A stretch of DNA of 64,000 nt from an uncultured Eubacteriales bacterium (GCA_900314885.1 OMWY01000014.1:1-64000); one strand, 5' to 3'; shown: positions 43,388 to 54,683, counted from the first letter of the stretch. Notes: generated from the letters alone by a model not told the origin. Numbers and translations are program-made.

Positions 43388-45826
43388 TTAGTCCGACGCA
43401 AGTTTTGCTTCAAGTCTTGCGTTATTTATTATATTTCTTACTGCTTCAACGATAAACCATATAAATCCTACAATCCATCCGCCCTTTACCTCAAGGGTAA
43501 AGGCCTTGACCATACTCATATTTATTCCGCCGCCTGTCATTTTAGCAAGAGCTCTGAGTGGCATATTGTAAATAAATAATATGTTCAAGTCAGGTTTACC
43601 TCGCTTAAGCGATATCTTAAGCAGAATGGTAAGTACAAGCCAAACCAGCCAGAATATAGGACTTCTTCCGTGAATTAATTCACCGAAGGTAATATTCTCA
43701 TCTATCTTCTTTATTTTAGATGATGGAAGTGCATGACCTAGGAGGGCTGCGAATTCTGTATCACTCACATTTTTTACGTCAGCTGCGTAATATGAATCTA
43801 TACTACCCCGCTTTAGTGGGCTTTCCGCTATATCACCCAGGCTCTCAAAGTCGACCTTAAGTCTAATATCGCGGCTGCTGGCGCCAACCTGTATTTCCCA
43901 TGACGCGGCTTCGGTTTCCCATTTATTTTCTTTTATGTCAAAGAAGCGAAATGTCTTATCATCAAAAGGAATAGTTACAGTTTTGCTTTCGCCTGCCTTT
44001 AAATAAACCTTCGTAAATCCTTTTAATTCACGCTCAGGTCTCGGAATAATTCTCTTATCCGAATTATTATTGTGACGGTGGGCATAAAGTTCGGCTATTT
44101 CACTTCCCTCCATGCTGCCTGTATTAGTAATTGTAAATGTAACACCGTTTTCATTTACGGAAATATCACTGTATTTAAATTCGGTATATGATAGCCCAAA
44201 ACCAAACGGAAACTGAACCTCGATATTAGCGGTATCATAATAACGATAGCCTATATACATGCCTTCTCGATATTCGCTGGTCCTAGCGTGGCTCGGGTAA
44301 TTTCCGTAAACAGGCGAATCACTGTACTGCATAGGAAATGATTCGGATAATTTTCCACTCGGATTAATTTTCCCCGTAAGGACATCAAGCGTCGCTTCCG
44401 CTCCCGCCTGTCCGCTTAGATAAGTATCAATTAAGCCCTTGCAATCCGAAAGCCATGGCATCTCAACCGCGCTGCCACCTGAAAGCACAACTACAACGTT
44501 AGGATTAACTCCTGCTATAGCGTGAAGGACCTCAATCTGATTTTCATCTATCTTCATATCAGACCTGTCAAGGCCTTCGCTTTCCTTTATCTCGTCAAGA
44601 CCCATACAGTAAATTACGATATCGGCCTTAGAAGCTAAAGCGGTGGCCTCATTTAATAAGGCCTTATCGCTACCACCGTGGCGCTTATAGCCTGTAGCAA
44701 ATCCTGCAATATTTAATTCATAATCACCGATCTTATCGGTCATGGATGATAATTCTGTAGGATTTACAAGGGATGAGCCTGCTCCCTGATAGCGGGGTGT
44801 TTTAGCAAAATCACCTATTAACGCGACACTAGCGTTCTTCCTAAGAGGTAAAATATTATTTTCATTTTTAAGAAGAACTATTGATTCAGCGGCTACACGT
44901 CTCGCAAGGTCATGATGAGCTTTTTTATCGAATTCCTTTTTCGAATTCTTAAGAGCCTCATCGCTTGTCATAATTATTTCAAGAAGCTCGTTTAACCTGT
45001 CATCGATAATATTCTCAGAGAGTCTTCCTTCTTTTACCGCCCTAACAAGCTCTCTTGTGGAGCCACCTCCGGGAGCGGGCATTTCAAGGGCTGAACCGCA
45101 TCTTACGCCCTCGACGTGAGAATTACTGCCTCCCCAGTCCGTGACAACCATGCCGTCAAATTTCCATTCATCTCGTAAAATATCCTTTAATAAATGGGAA
45201 TTTTCATTTGCGTAAAAACCATTTATTAAATTATATGACGTCATTATTGTCTTAGGGTTGCCTTCTTTTACTGCTATTTCAAAGGCAGTGAGATAAATCT
45301 CCCGAAGCGTTCTCTCATCAACAATAGAGTCGCTCGCCATTCTCTTTAATTCCTGGTTATTCGCCGCGAAATGCTTAGGGCAGGCGCTGACTCCTGTTTT
45401 CTGAATTCCCCTTATATATCCTGCCGCCATTTTTCCGGCAAGATATGGGTCTTCGGAAAAGTACTCAAAATTTCTGCCGCAAAGAGGCGAGCGCTTCATA
45501 TTTAAACCGGGGCCAAGAATGACCCCGACGTTCATGGATTTCGCTTCTTCACCAAGCGCTTCACCTACTTCTTCACCTAGCTTAGGATTCCAGCTGTTAG
45601 CTACAGTCGCCGCGGTAGGAAAACAGGTAGCCGGGAGCGAACCGCCGAGACCTAAATGGTTCGCTCCTTCCCCCTGCTTACGTAAGCCGTGAGGGCCATC
45701 GGATAATTCCATCGCAGGAATTCCATAGCGCTTATAACCTCTTGTGGCGAATGTCTTGCCACCGGAAAGCATAGAGCACTTCTCGGCTAAAGACATTTTA
45801 GAAATAATATTCTGATATTTTCTCAT
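43388..45826 (-). CDS. GH3 beta-glycosidase with C-terminal membrane region
   Basis: 812 residues in the normal GH3 order: barrel domain (ELSDGPHGLRKQ, KHFAANNQE, MVVTDWGGSNSHVEG with nucleophile Asp), the alpha/beta sandwich (SESFPMQYSDSP), a fibronectin III-like domain (FGFGLSYTEF) and a ~150-residue tail with hydrophobic helices (FWLVWLVLTILLKISL, GGWIVGFIWFIVEAV) that should tether it to the membrane. Start at MRKYQNI, one base after the stop of the preceding GH3 gene. It probably acts on beta-glucosides or xylosides at the inner membrane face. Confidence 0.9.
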   Translation of the reverse strand: MRKYQNIISKMSLAEKCSMLSGGKTFATRGYKRYGIPAMELSDGPHGLRKQGEGANHLGLGGSLPATCFPTAATVANSWNPKLGEEVGEALGEEAKSMNVGVILGPGLNMKRSPLCGRNFEYFSEDPYLAGKMAAGYIRGIQKTGVSACPKHFAANNQELKRMASDSIVDERTLREIYLTAFEIAVKEGNPKTIMTSYNLINGFYANENSHLLKDILRDEWKFDGMVVTDWGGSNSHVEGVRCGSALEMPAPGGGSTRELVRAVKEGRLSENIIDDRLNELLEIIMTSDEALKNSKKEFDKKAHHDLARRVAAESIVLLKNENNILPLRKNASVALIGDFAKTPRYQGAGSSLVNPTELSSMTDKIGDYELNIAGFATGYKRHGGSDKALLNEATALASKADIVIYCMGLDEIKESEGLDRSDMKIDENQIEVLHAIAGVNPNVVVVLSGGSAVEMPWLSDCKGLIDTYLSGQAGAEATLDVLTGKINPSGKLSESFPMQYSDSPVYGNYPSHARTSEYREGMYIGYRYYDTANIEVQFPFGFGLSYTEFKYSDISVNENGVTFTITNTGSMEGSEIAELYAHRHNNNSDKRIIPRPERELKGFTKVYLKAGESKTVTIPFDDKTFRFFDIKENKWETEAASWEIQVGASSRDIRLKVDFESLGDIAESPLKRGSIDSYYAADVKNVSDTEFAALLGHALPSSKIKKIDENITFGELIHGRSPIFWLVWLVLTILLKISLKRGKPDLNILFIYNMPLRALAKMTGGGINMSMVKAFTLEVKGGWIVGFIWFIVEAVRNIINNARLEAKLASD

Positions 45827-45827
45827 A

Positions 45828-48740
45828 TTATTCTTTTTCTTCCGGTTTTTCAGCGGTAATTTCAACAAAATCGTCCTTGTGCTTCATATATGACCTAATT
45901 GCAAGAGCATAAAGAAGTACAATTACAGCGCCAAGTATAATATCAATCACAAGCTGTAATATCTGCCAGGTCTGTAAGCCACCGTGAAGATTCTCAGGAG
46001 CGTAAGCACGGCTGTTAACTACGGTGTACATTATGTTCTTGCATGCCTGACGAGCAGCTGAGATCGCAGTAGCGCTTTCCTTGTCTGTTAAATGGTTTGT
46101 CTCGGTATCGTAATTAACAAGCATTATATCATTGCCGTTTCTGATTGCGATATCGGCATCCATGTAACCGTATACACCGTAATAATCGGTGAGAACCATA
46201 CCCTTGAAGCCCCATTCATCACGAAGGACATCATTTAGGAGGTTGCTACTTGCGCCACACCATCTGTAGCCGATGTAATCAAAGCCGCTCATGACTGCCT
46301 GGGCTCCACCCTGCTTTACGGCTATTTCAAATGGCTTCAGGTAAATTTCACGAATAGCCTGCTCATTTGACCATGTACAGAGCATATTTGTTCTGTTTGT
46401 CTCCTGGTCATTTAATGCAAAGTGCTTAATATAAGCGTAAACACCATGGTTCTTAGCGCCAATTACAGCGTTTGCTGCCATATTTCCTGAAAGAACACCA
46501 TCCTCTGAATAATATTCGAAGTTACGTCCCGCAAATGCTGAACGGTGCGTATTCATGGCAGGAGCGTACCAGCCTGATACGTTCATTTCATTTGCCATTT
46601 CACCTATGCTGTCACCGAACCGCTCGGCAAGGTCTACATTCCAGGTTGCCGCAATCATGGTAGCGCATGGGAATCCGACTGAACCGACCTTAGTAAAGTT
46701 ATTATTGATACTTGCAGGTCCGTCGCAGTCATATGTCATTACTTTTCCGACTGAAGATGCCGCTGTGGTAGAATAACCACCGAGAGCAATCATCTTATCC
46801 ATATCATCTATGGTTAACTGATCAAGTAATTTATCCCACTTTTCATCGTCGTAATCCGCGCCGCGAAGGTCTTCAAGCTTAATGCCATTCTTTGCGCCGG
46901 TTGTAGGCATTACAGCATTTTCATCATTATCCTTTGTTACATCATAGGAGCCGTTATTTACAAAGTTATTAAGTGTTTCTTCTGAAGCTGAAAATGTCGT
47001 AGGTGCCGCTGTCGCTGTCGCGTAATTTTCAAAATGATTAGCACGGCTTAAATATGTGACATCTCCCGCTGCGTAAGAAAATTCATTCTTGGCTACAGTC
47101 TCATCACTTGAACGCTTATTGTCACCTGAATAAACAATCTTTTCAGCTACATTTACCTTGTCACTGGCGATAATATTGTGCGAATCATTATTTATTGAAA
47201 TAATATAATCGCCTGCTTCAAGTACATAGCTTCCGTCACCTGTCGTATCGTAAGAAGCCATATCCTCTTCGTTAAAAGAAATATTAACGGTAGCTGATTC
47301 ACCCGGCTTAATTATATCGGTCTTAGCAAACGCGATTAAAATAGCGCTTGCCTTCTCTATGCCGCCGTTTGTATATGGAGGATTATAATAAGCCTCGACT
47401 ACATCCTTTCCTTCCTTGTCACCGGTATTTGTAACCGTCACAGTAAACGAAACCTTTCCGTCCGCTACGGTTATAGGGCCCATTTCCTGCTTAAATGTCG
47501 TATACGAAAGTCCATATCCGAATGGATAAACTACTGCCTTATCGTAATCGATTAATCCTTCTGTGGCTGCCGTCTCATAGAATTTATATCCGACATAAAT
47601 TCCATCTGTATAGTTTACGAAGGTAGGAAGCTGAGTAACCTCTGTATCTGAGCCAAACGGTTTTGACGTATAGGCGAATTTATCCATGTTATCATAGGTA
47701 AATGATCCGAAATTATTCCAGGTTGGTGTAGAAGTCAGATCGGCTACCCATGTATCTACTGTACGTCCTGATGGATTTATGGTTCCCGCAAGTACCTCGC
47801 CAAGGGCCTCAAAGCCGTTCTGGCCTGTGCCCGCGCACCAGATGGCACCCTTTATCTGCGGATATTCATTTATAAAGCCTAATTCCATGGCGTTAGCGCC
47901 GTTATAAACTACAACTACATTTTCGAAATTAGAGGTTACGATATCGAGCATTTTCTTTTCTGTCTGGCTTAATTGTAAATAATGCTCGCCTGCTTCAAAA
48001 TCCTTATAATCCTTCGAATTATCTGTATATGTAACCTTGCTTACATCTGTTGGGACATCGGCTCCCTCACCACCTACACGGGTAATTACAACAAGAGCTG
48101 TGTCTGAAAAGCTCTTAGCGTTATTTAATAATGTATCTGTGTAATAATCAGGAGTAGGCTCCGGAAGCGTCCAGTCCTGAGACCACATACCAACTACCGG
48201 ACGGTCAGCCCTGTAATCGGTATACATTTTCGTTAGCTCATCATTTAACTTAAATCCGGCGTCAGTAAGTCCCTGTAATAATGTCGTTGTCGGATAAGCG
48301 TCTGAAAGTGCGCCTGATCCGGTACCGCCGTAGCAAGGATTCGTGCTTGCCCAGCCGAATACATTTAAGTTAGAATTAGCTGAAAGCGGAAGAATATTAT
48401 TTTCATCCTTAAGAAGGACAATACCTTCTTCGGCAATAATTTTAACAAGCTCTGTTGCTTTCGCGCTTGTCTCTTCCTTAATCGTACCGCTGCCTGTAGC
48501 GAGCTTAATCATAGTATTCATAGGCCCGGTAACAATCATATTTAATACAATAACAATTACAAGTAAAAATGAAATCCAGGTTAGCTTTCCTGAAAATCTT
48601 CTCTTAGGCTTATTTTTAATCTTAACCCTATAAATAACAGAAAGAACTATTGCCGCTACAAGCGCAACCCCTAGCGCTATAAGATAAGGCTTAAGTGTTG
48701 TTAAAACCTTACCCACGTCATCCAAATTAATCTGTAACAT
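45828..48740 (-). CDS. Membrane GH3 glycosidase with permuted domains
   Basis: 970 residues. Two N-terminal helices (LIALGVALVAAIVLSVIYRV, ISFLLVIVIVLNMIV) are followed by the GH3 alpha/beta sandwich (EEGIVLLKDENNILPLS), the fibronectin-like domain (YPFGYGLSYTTF), and only then the barrel with YIKHFALNDQETNR and the nucleophile region GMVLTDYYGVYGY. A C-terminal helix (LVIDIILGAVIVLLYALAI) ends it. This swapped order is known from Butyrivibrio and Ruminococcus beta-glucosidases. Coupled to the GtrA-like gene (TAATG) and to the second GH3. Confidence 0.88.
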   Translation of the reverse strand: MLQINLDDVGKVLTTLKPYLIALGVALVAAIVLSVIYRVKIKNKPKRRFSGKLTWISFLLVIVIVLNMIVTGPMNTMIKLATGSGTIKEETSAKATELVKIIAEEGIVLLKDENNILPLSANSNLNVFGWASTNPCYGGTGSGALSDAYPTTTLLQGLTDAGFKLNDELTKMYTDYRADRPVVGMWSQDWTLPEPTPDYYTDTLLNNAKSFSDTALVVITRVGGEGADVPTDVSKVTYTDNSKDYKDFEAGEHYLQLSQTEKKMLDIVTSNFENVVVVYNGANAMELGFINEYPQIKGAIWCAGTGQNGFEALGEVLAGTINPSGRTVDTWVADLTSTPTWNNFGSFTYDNMDKFAYTSKPFGSDTEVTQLPTFVNYTDGIYVGYKFYETAATEGLIDYDKAVVYPFGYGLSYTTFKQEMGPITVADGKVSFTVTVTNTGDKEGKDVVEAYYNPPYTNGGIEKASAILIAFAKTDIIKPGESATVNISFNEEDMASYDTTGDGSYVLEAGDYIISINNDSHNIIASDKVNVAEKIVYSGDNKRSSDETVAKNEFSYAAGDVTYLSRANHFENYATATAAPTTFSASEETLNNFVNNGSYDVTKDNDENAVMPTTGAKNGIKLEDLRGADYDDEKWDKLLDQLTIDDMDKMIALGGYSTTAASSVGKVMTYDCDGPASINNNFTKVGSVGFPCATMIAATWNVDLAERFGDSIGEMANEMNVSGWYAPAMNTHRSAFAGRNFEYYSEDGVLSGNMAANAVIGAKNHGVYAYIKHFALNDQETNRTNMLCTWSNEQAIREIYLKPFEIAVKQGGAQAVMSGFDYIGYRWCGASSNLLNDVLRDEWGFKGMVLTDYYGVYGYMDADIAIRNGNDIMLVNYDTETNHLTDKESATAISAARQACKNIMYTVVNSRAYAPENLHGGLQTWQILQLVIDIILGAVIVLLYALAIRSYMKHKDDFVEITAEKPEEKE

Positions 48741-49360
48741 TATGCTTCTCCTTTCGCTGTCTGCTTCTTCGCCTCATCATTTTTCTTTTCACCCTCAGGG
48801 AAAATGATTTTAAATACGAAGAAGAATACTATCATCGAAATACCACCCATAATAAATGTACTTCCGATGTTGTAGAGCCATCCCGGCACTACATCCTGCA
48901 TAACGCCTACCCAAAGGCAGTTAAGGGAATTTACGACCGGTGTGATAATTATCCACGCTATGAAATACCACATCGCCTGATACCACGGATTTCCGTGGGA
49001 CTTGAACGTAATATTTCTCTGGAGCGGAAAATTAATGCACTGGGCAAGAAATGATCCGACGAGCATCGAAATAAAGTATCCGAGGCCGCCGCCTATCATG
49101 ACATTTCCGTTCGCGTCATAGAGGACATCATATCCAAGGGCGTTCCAGGTAAATGTCTTGCCGAAAAGCGTTACCGGGATAGCGGGCCAGCTCCATGCCG
49201 TACCGGCGAGCTTCAGTCCCAAAAGCTTCGGCAGGAAGGCGAAGATTATATACTGGAAAATCGTTACGCCTTCCGAGAACACGATGAAGAAAAATATCTG
49301 GTAGAGCCATTTAGCGAGAACCGGATGCTTTTCTTTAAAAGATGACCACCATTGTTTCAT
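48740..49360 (-). CDS. GtrA-like membrane protein
   Basis: 206 residues, four to five membrane helices, with the GtrA-type loop NFPLQRNITFKSHGNPWYQA. GtrA-like proteins are linked to movement of polyprenol-linked sugars for surface polysaccharide. Start at MKQWWSSF after AAGGAAG; the longer frame lies in the gap after the kinase gene. Its role next to two GH3 enzymes is unclear. Confidence 0.7.
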   Translation of the reverse strand: MKQWWSSFKEKHPVLAKWLYQIFFFIVFSEGVTIFQYIIFAFLPKLLGLKLAGTAWSWPAIPVTLFGKTFTWNALGYDVLYDANGNVMIGGGLGYFISMLVGSFLAQCINFPLQRNITFKSHGNPWYQAMWYFIAWIIITPVVNSLNCLWVGVMQDVVPGWLYNIGSTFIMGGISMIVFFFVFKIIFPEGEKKNDEAKKQTAKGEA

Positions 49361-49460
49361 TTGCGTGCTTCCTTTCTTGATGTTTTCTGTATCATAACAC
49401 AAAAAGGGATAAAAAAAACAGTCGGTGCACAAACTGTCGAAATTTGTGCACAAACTGCAT

Positions 49461-50777
49461 TTATCGTAGAGGAAGTAACACATTCAATATAAACCATTCG
49501 TTAGCTACGTTTACTGTTGCGGTGCCGCCGTAGTGCTCGGCTGTTGTCTTTATCGACTTCAGTCCATAGCCGTGATAAGCCACATCAGGCTTAGTGGTCT
49601 CCGGCAGGCCGTCACGCATTTTAAGCTCACCGCCCTCATAATAATTCTCAAACTTAGAGAGAACGAAGCCCTTCTGCCTGCAGACCGTAACTCTCACCAG
49701 CCGCTTCTCCTTATCCGGAATCCTCTTCTCATATTCTATAGCGTTATCAAGGGCATTTCCGAAAATGGATGACAGGTCCATTACGTCCACAAAGTCAAGG
49801 AGAGAGCCTTCAACCACACATTTAAATAGAATAGAATGCTTCTGGCAGTATAGCGCCTTACTTGTAAATATAGTATCAAGCACGACATTTCCTGTCTTAT
49901 ACTGGGCCTCGTAGGTCTTAATGCTGTTCTCCATCTGATCGAGGTATTCATTCTTCTTGTCCGGATCATCCATTGACCTGAGAGCATTTATCTGGTGCTT
50001 TAGGTCATGGTATTTCTGATTAATTAAATTAATGCTCTCGCGAGACATGCGATATTGGACGTACTGGTTCTGAAGGACATTCTTTAACGCGGCAATCTCA
50101 TGCCAGGCACGGCTCTGACAACAAATCACATAGTGAGTATAGAGGATGGCGAAGCCACCTATATCGGTTAATGTCCTCGTGTATAGGACGTCCATCGGGT
50201 ATTGTACCGAAAAAGGTGTGTTCGAATATACAAAGCTTATATTGCTGACACCAAAAATAATTATTCCCGTAATAAAGGCAGTAATAAATTCCTTTACGGA
50301 AATATTTAATTCCATGTCTGACGGCAGCCTGTCCTTTTCCACAAAATATATAATAATTAATATTGCGGCATATATTATTATAGGGAAAATGAATTTCTCC
50401 ACAAAAGGACGAGTTCCGGTTTCGTAGAAGAAAAATACATAGAGCTGCCACTCAAGTGATGCCATCATTTCCGCGAGAACGAAGGCACGGATTGTATAGT
50501 AGGCTGCGTCCCGTCGCTTCATTTTAAGGCTCATAAATATATATATAAACATCATGAGCGCCGCAAGAGCCATGGCAGGCATCCAGAAGGCAAGGGGGAA
50601 TTTTTTTGATACCATTAACCAGGAGCTGAGGCCCAGTAAAAATGCCAGTGATATCAATATCTGCTTTAGCAGGTTATACCGCCTGTTAAACATGACTATA
50701 TAAAGCGTGCACGCCGCCCATTCGGCGACTGCCGTAAATATACGGGGAATATCAGGGACCTGTCTTATCGCTTCCAT
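49461..50777 (-). CDS. GHKL sensor histidine kinase
   Basis: 438 residues: six to seven membrane helices over about 1-215, then QKYHDLKHQINALRS (phosphoacceptor histidine) and the GHKL ATPase (FGNALDNAIEYEKRI, GYGLKSIKTTAEHYGG). This is the AgrC/CitA-like layout partnered with LytTR regulators. It is coupled to the regulator gene by a 1-base overlap and is last in the SBP-MCP-RR-HK unit. Confidence 0.9.
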   Translation of the reverse strand: MEAIRQVPDIPRIFTAVAEWAACTLYIVMFNRRYNLLKQILISLAFLLGLSSWLMVSKKFPLAFWMPAMALAALMMFIYIFMSLKMKRRDAAYYTIRAFVLAEMMASLEWQLYVFFFYETGTRPFVEKFIFPIIIYAAILIIIYFVEKDRLPSDMELNISVKEFITAFITGIIIFGVSNISFVYSNTPFSVQYPMDVLYTRTLTDIGGFAILYTHYVICCQSRAWHEIAALKNVLQNQYVQYRMSRESINLINQKYHDLKHQINALRSMDDPDKKNEYLDQMENSIKTYEAQYKTGNVVLDTIFTSKALYCQKHSILFKCVVEGSLLDFVDVMDLSSIFGNALDNAIEYEKRIPDKEKRLVRVTVCRQKGFVLSKFENYYEGGELKMRDGLPETTKPDVAYHGYGLKSIKTTAEHYGGTATVNVANEWFILNVLLPLR

Positions 50778-51484
50778 TATGTCTCCTCCCCTATATATTC
50801 CGCAAGCGCCTTCATAAAGTCATTTTTTCTGGCTCTTGAAATCGGAAGCAGCTCATTTTCAATTACAGCGCAGTTATCCCTTACGCCGTCCACAAAGGAT
50901 AAATTTACGATATAGCCCTTGTTGCAGCGGATAAAGTGATAATTAACCAATTCCTCTTCTATCCCCTTGATAGTAGCTGTTGTGCTTATATTCTCGTTCT
51001 TTGTATGAAATATCAGGTTATGTCCCTGGCTTTCCACGTATTTTAATGATTTGACATTTATTTTCTTTGTGCCTTCCTTATTTGACACCACGATGAAATG
51101 CCTGTCATCCTTAGGGAGCCTCTCTATCGCCCGTTCTATGCTCTTGCTGAAATCAAAGTATGACACCGGCTTTTCTATATAATCGAGAGCCGACACAGCG
51201 TAGCCTTTTATAGCGTACTGAATCATATTCGTAATAAAAATGATTATTACCTGTGGGTCGACTTTTCTTATATTTTCAGCCGCTGTCATACCATCCATAA
51301 AGCGCATTTTAATATCGAGGAGAATTATATCGTATTCAGGCTTATAATTCTCCACGATTTCATCTCCGTCCGTGAAACGGGTAATTTTAAATTCCTGGCC
51401 CGTCTCACGTCCGTATTTATTGAGATACTCCGTAAATTCACCGGCGTATGTCTCCTCATCCTCACAAATTGCTATTTTAATCAT
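50777..51484 (-). CDS. LytTR-family response regulator
   Basis: 235 residues: receiver domain with phospho-acceptor Asp in [16 protein letters not shown] and a C-terminal LytTR DNA-binding domain ([34 protein letters not shown]). It should be phosphorylated by the kinase encoded next and activate promoters, possibly those of the GH3 genes. It overlaps the chemoreceptor stop by 4 bases. Confidence 0.92.
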   Translation of the reverse strand: MIKIAICEDEETYAGEFTEYLNKYGRETGQEFKITRFTDGDEIVENYKPEYDIILLDIKMRFMDGMTAAENIRKVDPQVIIIFITNMIQYAIKGYAVSALDYIEKPVSYFDFSKSIERAIERLPKDDRHFIVVSNKEGTKKINVKSLKYVESQGHNLIFHTKNENISTTATIKGIEEELVNYHFIRCNKGYIVNLSFVDGVRDNCAVIENELLPISRARKNDFMKALAEYIGEET

Positions 51485-53250
51485 AACGTTGAAAATTTTG
51501 CTACCGTATTCATAAGCTGTCCCGTTACCTTTTCGTTCTTATCCATGGAGTCGTTTATCTCATGGATGCTGTCAACCATCTCGGTCGAATTCTCAGCGGA
51601 CATCGCGATTGCCTTCGTGCTCTCGTCAATACTCGTGACAATCATCTCCACGCTCTTAACCATTTCGGACATAATCTCATCGAGGTTCGATGCCTTCTCG
51701 TTAAAGGTGGAGAGCATGGAATTCATGGTATCGGCTGTCTCTTCGTATTTTCCGCCTGTCGCTTCAAAATCATCATAATCAGGAATTACCGTATTATTGA
51801 TGAAGTCAAGTACCGCATTCGCGTTATCGGCAAGGGAATTAACTGCGGCCGTAACCTCAGTTGAAATGTTCTGAATGTCGGCAGCGGTCTTCCTGCTGTC
51901 CTCGGCGAGCTTACTTATCTCAGTCGCTACAACGGCAAATCCCTTACCTGCTTCACCCGCTCTTGCGGCCTCTATGGAAGCATTAAGAGCAAGCAGGTTC
52001 GTCTGACCTGCGATTTCAAGAATTACGTCAGTGAGCTTGCTTATCTCGCTTACCTTCTCCGAATCCTTTACAGACTGGGCAAGTACACCCGAAAGCTCAT
52101 CCATCTTGACTCCTGCGTCCTTCTTCTTAACAGATACATGCTTCTTTAATTCGTCAGCCTCAGCCTTTATGTCATTAGCAGTCTTAGTTCCGTTTTCCGC
52201 CTCGTCATAAATATCATGGGCGGCGCTTCTTACGTCATCCACGTTTGATTTAATTACATTTACATTTTCTGAAACAGTATCCATGCCGGCTGATAATTCC
52301 TCAAGGGCAGCGGATGTATTTGTAATGCTGTCATTGGCGTCACGAACTTCGTTCAATACGCTTTCAGTACTGTCGGACAGAGTATCCGCTCCGCTCTTCA
52401 CGTCCCTCATGATATTCTGAAGGGTGCCGAGGAAGTCATTCATGCCATTTTTAATATAAATCAATTCCGATTTTGTATCTACTGTAATTCTCTTTGTGAG
52501 ATCACCTTTTCCTTCTTTTATTCCCGAAATAATATTATTTACCTCGTCGGAAATAGATTTAATTTTTAATACAACATTTTTGTAATTAAGTATGAAATTT
52601 ATTATCATCAAAACAATTACTACGATTGCTCCGATAATAGTTACAAATACTCCCGCGTTAAGAAGACGGTCCATTTCACCCTTAATGCCCTCTGTATTTG
52701 AAACAATTAACTGATTGATTACCTTTGTCGAATGGAAAATGGAAACCTTCTGAATTTCCGCCTGGTTAAATAATTTATTATAGGCGACCTCGGTATTTCC
52801 CGCATCACTCTGGGCAATGGCTTCATCAATCATTGCGCTCATGCGCTTATATGAATCTTCTATCTCGGTAAGGGTTGTTGAAACCTCTTCGCTGTCATTT
52901 CCGATCTCATTTTTTAAATCGGAAATATCCTTTTCTATGCCTGACTTGGCGTTTTCTATCTCTGGCTTGAGCGCGTCCCTTGTCTCCTGCTTATCGGCGG
53001 CAACGTAGCCAGTAGCCTGATCATAGAGGGACATCACATCATTTTTAAGGCTGGCCTCTTCACGGGTCAATGTCATCATGTAATCAAACATGGAGACACT
53101 GTTATTCGTGCTTCTCTGCATAGCAGTTGTCACAAGTGTCATGACAATCGAGAAAGCGACAAGTATTCCGATATTCATGACGAGAAGCTGAAATATAATT
53201 GTATGGACTCTCTGCGGTTTATTTATTACCGCTTCATTTTCTCTGCTCAT
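51481..53250 (-). CDS. Methyl-accepting chemotaxis protein of a sugar-sensing operon
   Basis: 589 residues. First membrane helix near 18-45, a four-helix-bundle-type outside domain to about 200, second helix ([20 protein letters not shown]), HAMP ([19 protein letters not shown]) and the signalling tip ([19 protein letters not shown]). Its gene follows a sugar-binding lipoprotein by 11 bases and overlaps a LytTR regulator. The binding protein may present sugar to this receptor, as in E. coli Trg/Tar with periplasmic binding proteins. Confidence 0.92.
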   Translation of the reverse strand: MSRENEAVINKPQRVHTIIFQLLVMNIGILVAFSIVMTLVTTAMQRSTNNSVSMFDYMMTLTREEASLKNDVMSLYDQATGYVAADKQETRDALKPEIENAKSGIEKDISDLKNEIGNDSEEVSTTLTEIEDSYKRMSAMIDEAIAQSDAGNTEVAYNKLFNQAEIQKVSIFHSTKVINQLIVSNTEGIKGEMDRLLNAGVFVTIIGAIVVIVLMIINFILNYKNVVLKIKSISDEVNNIISGIKEGKGDLTKRITVDTKSELIYIKNGMNDFLGTLQNIMRDVKSGADTLSDSTESVLNEVRDANDSITNTSAALEELSAGMDTVSENVNVIKSNVDDVRSAAHDIYDEAENGTKTANDIKAEADELKKHVSVKKKDAGVKMDELSGVLAQSVKDSEKVSEISKLTDVILEIAGQTNLLALNASIEAARAGEAGKGFAVVATEISKLAEDSRKTAADIQNISTEVTAAVNSLADNANAVLDFINNTVIPDYDDFEATGGKYEETADTMNSMLSTFNEKASNLDEIMSEMVKSVEMIVTSIDESTKAIAMSAENSTEMVDSIHEINDSMDKNEKVTGQLMNTVAKFSTL

Positions 53251-53261
53251 TTTTCCCCTCC

Positions 53262-54593
53262 TTATTTAGCGTAATAATCGGCAGTTGCTTTCTTTAATTC
53301 CGTTGCGAAACCGCTTGCGTCCAGTTCTCCGCTTGCGTAATCAAGAAATACCGGCGCTGTGGCATCCTTGAGTCCATCCTTCATATTAAGCCAGTGCCAT
53401 GCGCTCGTCTTTCCGGAACTGATATATTCGCTGACAGCTGAAGCGATAGGATCGTTTGAAACATATTTGCAATCCGTATATGGACTGATAAATCCGGCTT
53501 CCTCAACCAATATCTGCTGCCCATCATTTTCAGAGCACCACTGCAAAAAGGCCTTAGCCTCGTCAGTGTGGCCTTCCTTCATCACAGCCCACCAGGACGG
53601 AGCGCTCGTCATAATCGTCTCTGTGCCGTCTGTGAAGGCGTATGGAGCCATGCCTATTTTAAAATCACCTGCGTAATCATATTCCGCTTTATCATCGCCT
53701 GTTAAGAGGGCGCCAATCCATGACCCTTGGGTTACAAAGGCGTATCTCCCCGAAGCGAAGCCCTTTACCTGGTCATCATAGGTACCGGTAGTTAATAATG
53801 CCGGATCGGAATATTTATTTAATAATTCTATATATTTCGCGTAGTCGCTAAGACGCGCATCATCAAACTGACCGCCGTCGTTTAATTTATCAATATAAGT
53901 AGTATCATCTCTCGCAAGTCCTGCGTCAAGGTAGGTTCCGAAGATATGGTTACCGGTAGACCAGCCTAAGTTCAAGGCTTCCGCGCAATATCCGACTGCT
54001 GCCGTAAGGCCCAATTCCTTTTTATTATCGTCGAGTGTCTTAAAGGCGGTTTCATAGGCGGAAGGGCTTGTGAGTCCCGCAGGGTCAATTCCGGCTTTCT
54101 CGAGCAGATCCGCGTTATAAATAAGCCCTATCGCCTCCACGGTATATGGAAAGCCAATAGTGCCATAATCACTATCCACGTAAGCAGAATCGGTTCGACC
54201 GGCCCATTCCTCATCCTTCATGTCAACAAGGAGGCCCTGCCAGTTAGCGAAGCTCGCCGACTCACAGGTGATGATGTCGGGCATGTTATCTGAAAGATAG
54301 TAGCCCTTGAGCGTCGCCTGAAGGTCTACTCCTGCGCCGGGAGTCTTGACATTTACGGTCACGCCGCTCTTACTGCCATAGGTCGAGGCCAGCTTCTCTA
54401 TCTGACTCTGGACCTCACCCTTGCCGTTCAAGATGGTGATTGAAGAGGCTGAAACTGCTGAGTCTCCCTGTGACTCAGTATTTCCGGATGCGCTGCTTTC
54501 CCCGGCAGTATTATCTTTACCGCCACATGCTGTTAATCCCGCAAGTGACATAGCCAATATCAGCGATAACGAAATAAGCTTCTTTGCTTTCAT
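53262..54593 (-). CDS. Orphan sugar-binding lipoprotein
   Basis: 443 residues. [19 protein letters not shown] then lipobox LTAC (Cys23) and a family 1 solute-binding fold. It is clearly a paralogue of the importer lipoprotein at 30240-31607: both share [14 protein letters not shown] and GFISP blocks near the C-terminus. No permease genes accompany it. It heads an operon with a chemoreceptor and a two-component system, so sensing and not uptake is inferred. Start after GGAGGAAAAT. Confidence 0.9.
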   Translation of the reverse strand: MKAKKLISLSLILAMSLAGLTACGGKDNTAGESSASGNTESQGDSAVSASSITILNGKGEVQSQIEKLASTYGSKSGVTVNVKTPGAGVDLQATLKGYYLSDNMPDIITCESASFANWQGLLVDMKDEEWAGRTDSAYVDSDYGTIGFPYTVEAIGLIYNADLLEKAGIDPAGLTSPSAYETAFKTLDDNKKELGLTAAVGYCAEALNLGWSTGNHIFGTYLDAGLARDDTTYIDKLNDGGQFDDARLSDYAKYIELLNKYSDPALLTTGTYDDQVKGFASGRYAFVTQGSWIGALLTGDDKAEYDYAGDFKIGMAPYAFTDGTETIMTSAPSWWAVMKEGHTDEAKAFLQWCSENDGQQILVEEAGFISPYTDCKYVSNDPIASAVSEYISSGKTSAWHWLNMKDGLKDATAPVFLDYASGELDASGFATELKKATADYYAK

Positions 54594-54615
54594 ATTTTCC
54601 TCCTGCTTCCATAGC

Positions 54616-54683
54616 ACAGTAATAATTACTGTTCAAGCCTACATGTTTAGGTAAATTGTATCACATTCTTCACGTTACGTCAA
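54616..54683 (-). promoter_or_regulatory. Promoter and leader motif of the sensing operon
   Basis: TTGACG (54678-54683), 17 bases, TACAAT (54655-54660). The leader then holds TGTAGGCTTGAACAGTAA and the palindrome CAGTAAT-A-ATTACTG (54616-54630). Almost the same 18-mer, with one change, precedes the ThrE-like gene at 59373-59390. Confidence 0.6.
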
